In this document: positions 13,343-15,178 of the stretch, one piece after another
Position numbering within the stretch: the stretch's first letter is position 1
How the letters are laid out: each line of letters opens with the position of its first letter
Source of the DNA: Bacteroidota bacterium
GTDB taxonomy: Bacteria; Bacteroidota; Bacteroidia; Chitinophagales; Chitinophagaceae
DNA: 15,178 bases
Direction of reading: 5' to 3'
NCBI GenBank assembly: GCA_025361325.1
Contig: JANYAL010000338.1
Span: 1 to 15,178 of the forward strand
Notes under the pieces: generated by a model
Database searches by the model: none
Told to the model about the DNA's origin: nothing
The model's input: the letters and a program-made list of their open reading frames with translations, nothing else
Position numbers and translations under genes: made by a program

Positions 13343-14365
13343 CTACCATTCCCCTTCATCAACGTCTTTAATGAAACTGATCAGGCCGGGGAAATAATGC
13401 GGCTGGTCGTCATACATGCTCATATGACTTCCATTGGGACAAAGTAGAAAATGGCCCTTCTGTACCTGTGTACTCATCCATTTCATATGTTCGGGATCCA
13501 TCGTATCGAATTTTCCCCCGATGGTAAGTGTGGGCACTTTGATCTTTGCCAATTCTTTGCTGATATCCCATCTCGCCAGGTTTCCTCCGATACCGAATTC
13601 ACTGGGACCCTGCATGGTCACATAAAGCGACTGGTTCATCTTCCCGAAGGAACGGGTTACCGGTTCAGGCCAGAGTTCCAGGGGGAAACGGCAAATATGC
13701 TTGGTGTAAAAATTAGGATAGAGCAGCTCCATGTACTTGGGGTTTTGAAAATCTCCTTTCTTTTCGATCTGGCGTATGGTATCCAGTATCTTAGGATCGA
13801 ACTGCGGAGCCAGTACTTCTTCGGCATATTTTCCGTAAGCGGGGGCGCTGCTCATCATGTTGGAGATGATCAGGCCTTTCAGGTTATCCTGGTATTTCAG
13901 GGCATACTGCATAGCAAGTATTCCTCCCCAGGAGTGCCCCAGCAGGAAAAAATTATCCTTGTTTAGGTTCAATGCTTTGCGCACCTGTTCCACTTCTTCC
14001 ACATACCGCGGCAGGTCCCACATCGTGGTATCCTTAGGGTTATCTGAATTGCCGCATCCCAGCTGGTCATAGTAGATGAACTCGAAACCTTCCTGCGGGA
14101 AGAAACTCTCAAAACATTCAAAGTATTCATGTGTGGCTCCCGGTCCGCCGTTCAGCAGCAATACTTTTATCCTGGGGTTATTCCCCATACGTTTGGTCCA
14201 AAGATTGAATTTACCCTTCGGGGTTTCGACGGGGATTATTTTGATGCCCCCGGTCTGCACTTCATTATACAGATTAATATTGCCTGCTGAAGTTTTGTTG
14301 TCATTCATTTTTTCATGACATGACAATCCGGGGATAAGGAAAAGTAAAAAGGCCAGTTTACGCAT
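13343..14365 (-). CDS. Proline iminopeptidase-family alpha/beta hydrolase, predicted lipoprotein
   Basis: Serine hydrolase of peptidase family S33, expected to cleave N-terminal proline or act as a related amidase or esterase. The 340 residues begin with a lipoprotein signal (MRKLAFLLFLIPGLSC, lipobox ending at Cys16), so it is probably membrane-anchored outside the cytoplasm, unlike classic cytosolic Pip. The oxyanion motif is NGGPG (72-76; HGGPG in most Pip), with YYDQLGCGNSD at 98-108. The nucleophile elbow is GHSWGG with Ser145. The probable catalytic Asp is D287 in GGKFDTMDP and the His is H314 in GSHMSMYDD. A helical cap with WPEPVTRSF lies between. The start lies 20 nt behind the GNAT gene stop, suggesting an operon. 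Substrate preference is not determinable here. Confidence 0.9.
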   Translation of the reverse strand: MRKLAFLLFLIPGLSCHEKMNDNKTSAGNINLYNEVQTGGIKIIPVETPKGKFNLWTKRMGNNPRIKVLLLNGGPGATHEYFECFESFFPQEGFEFIYYDQLGCGNSDNPKDTTMWDLPRYVEEVEQVRKALNLNKDNFFLLGHSWGGILAMQYALKYQDNLKGLIISNMMSSAPAYGKYAEEVLAPQFDPKILDTIRQIEKKGDFQNPKYMELLYPNFYTKHICRFPLELWPEPVTRSFGKMNQSLYVTMQGPSEFGIGGNLARWDISKELAKIKVPTLTIGGKFDTMDPEHMKWMSTQVQKGHFLLCPNGSHMSMYDDQPHYFPGLISFIKDVDEGEW

Positions 14366-14385
14366 GATCAGGGGTTTAATTTTTA

Positions 14386-14991
14386 TTATTTAGCAGAAAG
14401 AAGGTCTCTAAAGTATGTGTTTTTAATGGACGGCCATTCGTCTTTGATGAAGCTAAAGTAGACAGTATCCCTTATCGTACCGTCATCATTCACGGTATGT
14501 TTCCGGAAGATCCCTTCCTGTACGGCCCCGATCCTGAGCATGGCCTTTTGCGACCTCAGGTTCAGGTGGCTTGTTTTTAGTTCCACCCGGTTCAGCTGAA
14601 GTGTCTCGAAACAATAATTCAGCAACAGGTATTTGCAATGCTTATTAAAGCCGCAGCCATGCAGGGAGGGGTGTATCCAGGTCCAGCCGATTTCAAGTCT
14701 CCTGTTCTTAAGATCGATATTACCGAACCTTGTAGACCCGGAATAGGACTGTTCTTTTTTGTCAAACACCGCAAAGGGGTAGGAGCGGTACTTTGTTTTT
14801 TCCAGCAGGGCCGTATCGAAGTATGCCCTGAACTGCTCTGCGGTCTCTATCCTGGCAACGGTGAAGCGCCATAGGTCTTTCTCCAGGGCTACAGGTAGCA
14901 GAAGGTCAAAATGCTTTTCCTGCAGGGGTTCCAACCGCACGCGTTCATCCTGTAAGATGATTTCCTGATCAAAAAATGCGGGATAATTCAT
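14386..14991 (-). CDS. GNAT-family N-acetyltransferase (RimJ/RimL-like)
   Basis: Predicted acetyl-CoA-dependent acetyltransferase of 201 residues. It has the RimJ/RimL layout: an N-terminal ILQDERVRLEPLQEKHFDLL strand-helix, the central YPFAVFDKKEQSYSGSTRFG and LEIGWTWIHPSLHGCGFNKH, where HGCGFN (111-116) occupies the pyrophosphate-binding R/Q-x-x-G-x-G/A loop, then a helix (KYLLLNYCFETLQLNRVELK) and the HLNLRSQKAMLRIGAVQEGIFRKH segment typical of the family. Relatives acetylate protein N-termini, aminoglycosides or small amines, and the substrate here is unknown. It is 31 nt downstream of the truncated gene at the window edge and 20 nt upstream of the hydrolase, all on the minus strand. Confidence 0.92.
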   Translation of the reverse strand: MNYPAFFDQEIILQDERVRLEPLQEKHFDLLLPVALEKDLWRFTVARIETAEQFRAYFDTALLEKTKYRSYPFAVFDKKEQSYSGSTRFGNIDLKNRRLEIGWTWIHPSLHGCGFNKHCKYLLLNYCFETLQLNRVELKTSHLNLRSQKAMLRIGAVQEGIFRKHTVNDDGTIRDTVYFSFIKDEWPSIKNTYFRDLLSAK

Positions 14992-15022
14992 GGTGTGAGG
15001 GGCAAAGGTGAAAAGTGAATAG

Positions 15023-15178
15023 TCAATGGGTTTCCATTAATATTTTCGCTACGATCTTATCAATGGGCAGGGTAACAGATTCCTCATTAAAGTCATCCCA
15101 GTTTACCAGGCGGAATGTCTCTGTCTCCCCGGTGGCTTCATAAATCTTTATCTGTGTTTCGTCGAAATCAAATAGTTT
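15023..15178 (-). CDS. Unidentified protein, C-terminal 51 residues, partial
   Basis: An open frame enters from the right edge (KLFDFDETQIKIYE...) and ends at a TGA read from 15025-15023. The acidic, beta-like tail (YEATGETETFRLVNWDDFN, then VTLPIDKIVAKILMETH) looks like genuine coding sequence, with preferred codons similar to the neighbours. Too little is present to name a family. It is probably the upstream member of the GNAT-hydrolase operon (31-nt gap). Its stop lies in a CCATTGACTATTCAC-type word found in the intergenic repeats of this window. Confidence 0.7.
   Translation of the reverse strand, partial: KLFDFDETQIKIYEATGETETFRLVNWDDFNEESVTLPIDKIVAKILMETH

Overview
The window looks like a chromosomal segment of a Bacteroidota bacterium, most likely Chitinophagia/Chitinophagaceae. 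Supporting signs are Bacteroidota-type promoter boxes (TAnnTTTG, in one case with a TTG about 19-20 bp upstream), few Shine-Dalgarno sequences, a class A RNase P RNA, secreted proteins with SPI or lipoprotein signals, a small GldM-C-like protein, and intergenic stretches built from short repeated words. The genus assignment is inference.

Layout. 1-854 (-): 5' part of ahcY (S-adenosylhomocysteine hydrolase), running off the left edge. 855-1233: gap with a possible decayed coding remnant. 1234-4490 (-): valS (valyl-tRNA synthetase), then a small secreted protein. 4491-4747: repeat-rich gap holding the valS promoter. 4748-5287 (-): outer-membrane beta-barrel protein. 5288-5693: gap of shuffled short repeats and GTAC-centred dyads. 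5694-6995 (-): membrane-anchored 2x[4Fe-4S] oxidoreductase subunit. 7164-10784 (+): phosphohexomutase, pcm (L-isoaspartyl methyltransferase), a 3-TM small protein and a YhhQ-family queuosine-precursor transporter. The last two genes sit between a perfect 19-bp inverted repeat. 10896-11699 (-): DUF2452 (C1orf50-like) protein with an extra N-terminal beta domain. 11797-11991 (-): a 64-aa gene with a good promoter. 12340-12813 (-): secreted NTF2-like (DUF4440/SnoaL) protein. 12937-13334 (+): rnpB. 13343-15178 (-): a probable operon with a truncated hypothetical gene, a GNAT acetyltransferase and a proline iminopeptidase-like lipoprotein.

Most of the window is housekeeping: translation (valS), tRNA processing and modification (rnpB, queuosine salvage), the methyl cycle and protein repair (ahcY, pcm), and sugar-phosphate metabolism. 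I see no phage, IS transposase, CRISPR array, tRNA, restriction or defence system, or biosynthetic cluster. The unusual material is mainly intergenic: repeat-word mosaics and the 19-bp inverted repeat. There are also two unexpected glycine substitutions in the nucleotide-binding loops of AhcY and Pcm, and one unusual domain fusion. I did not find a clear undescribed multi-gene system.
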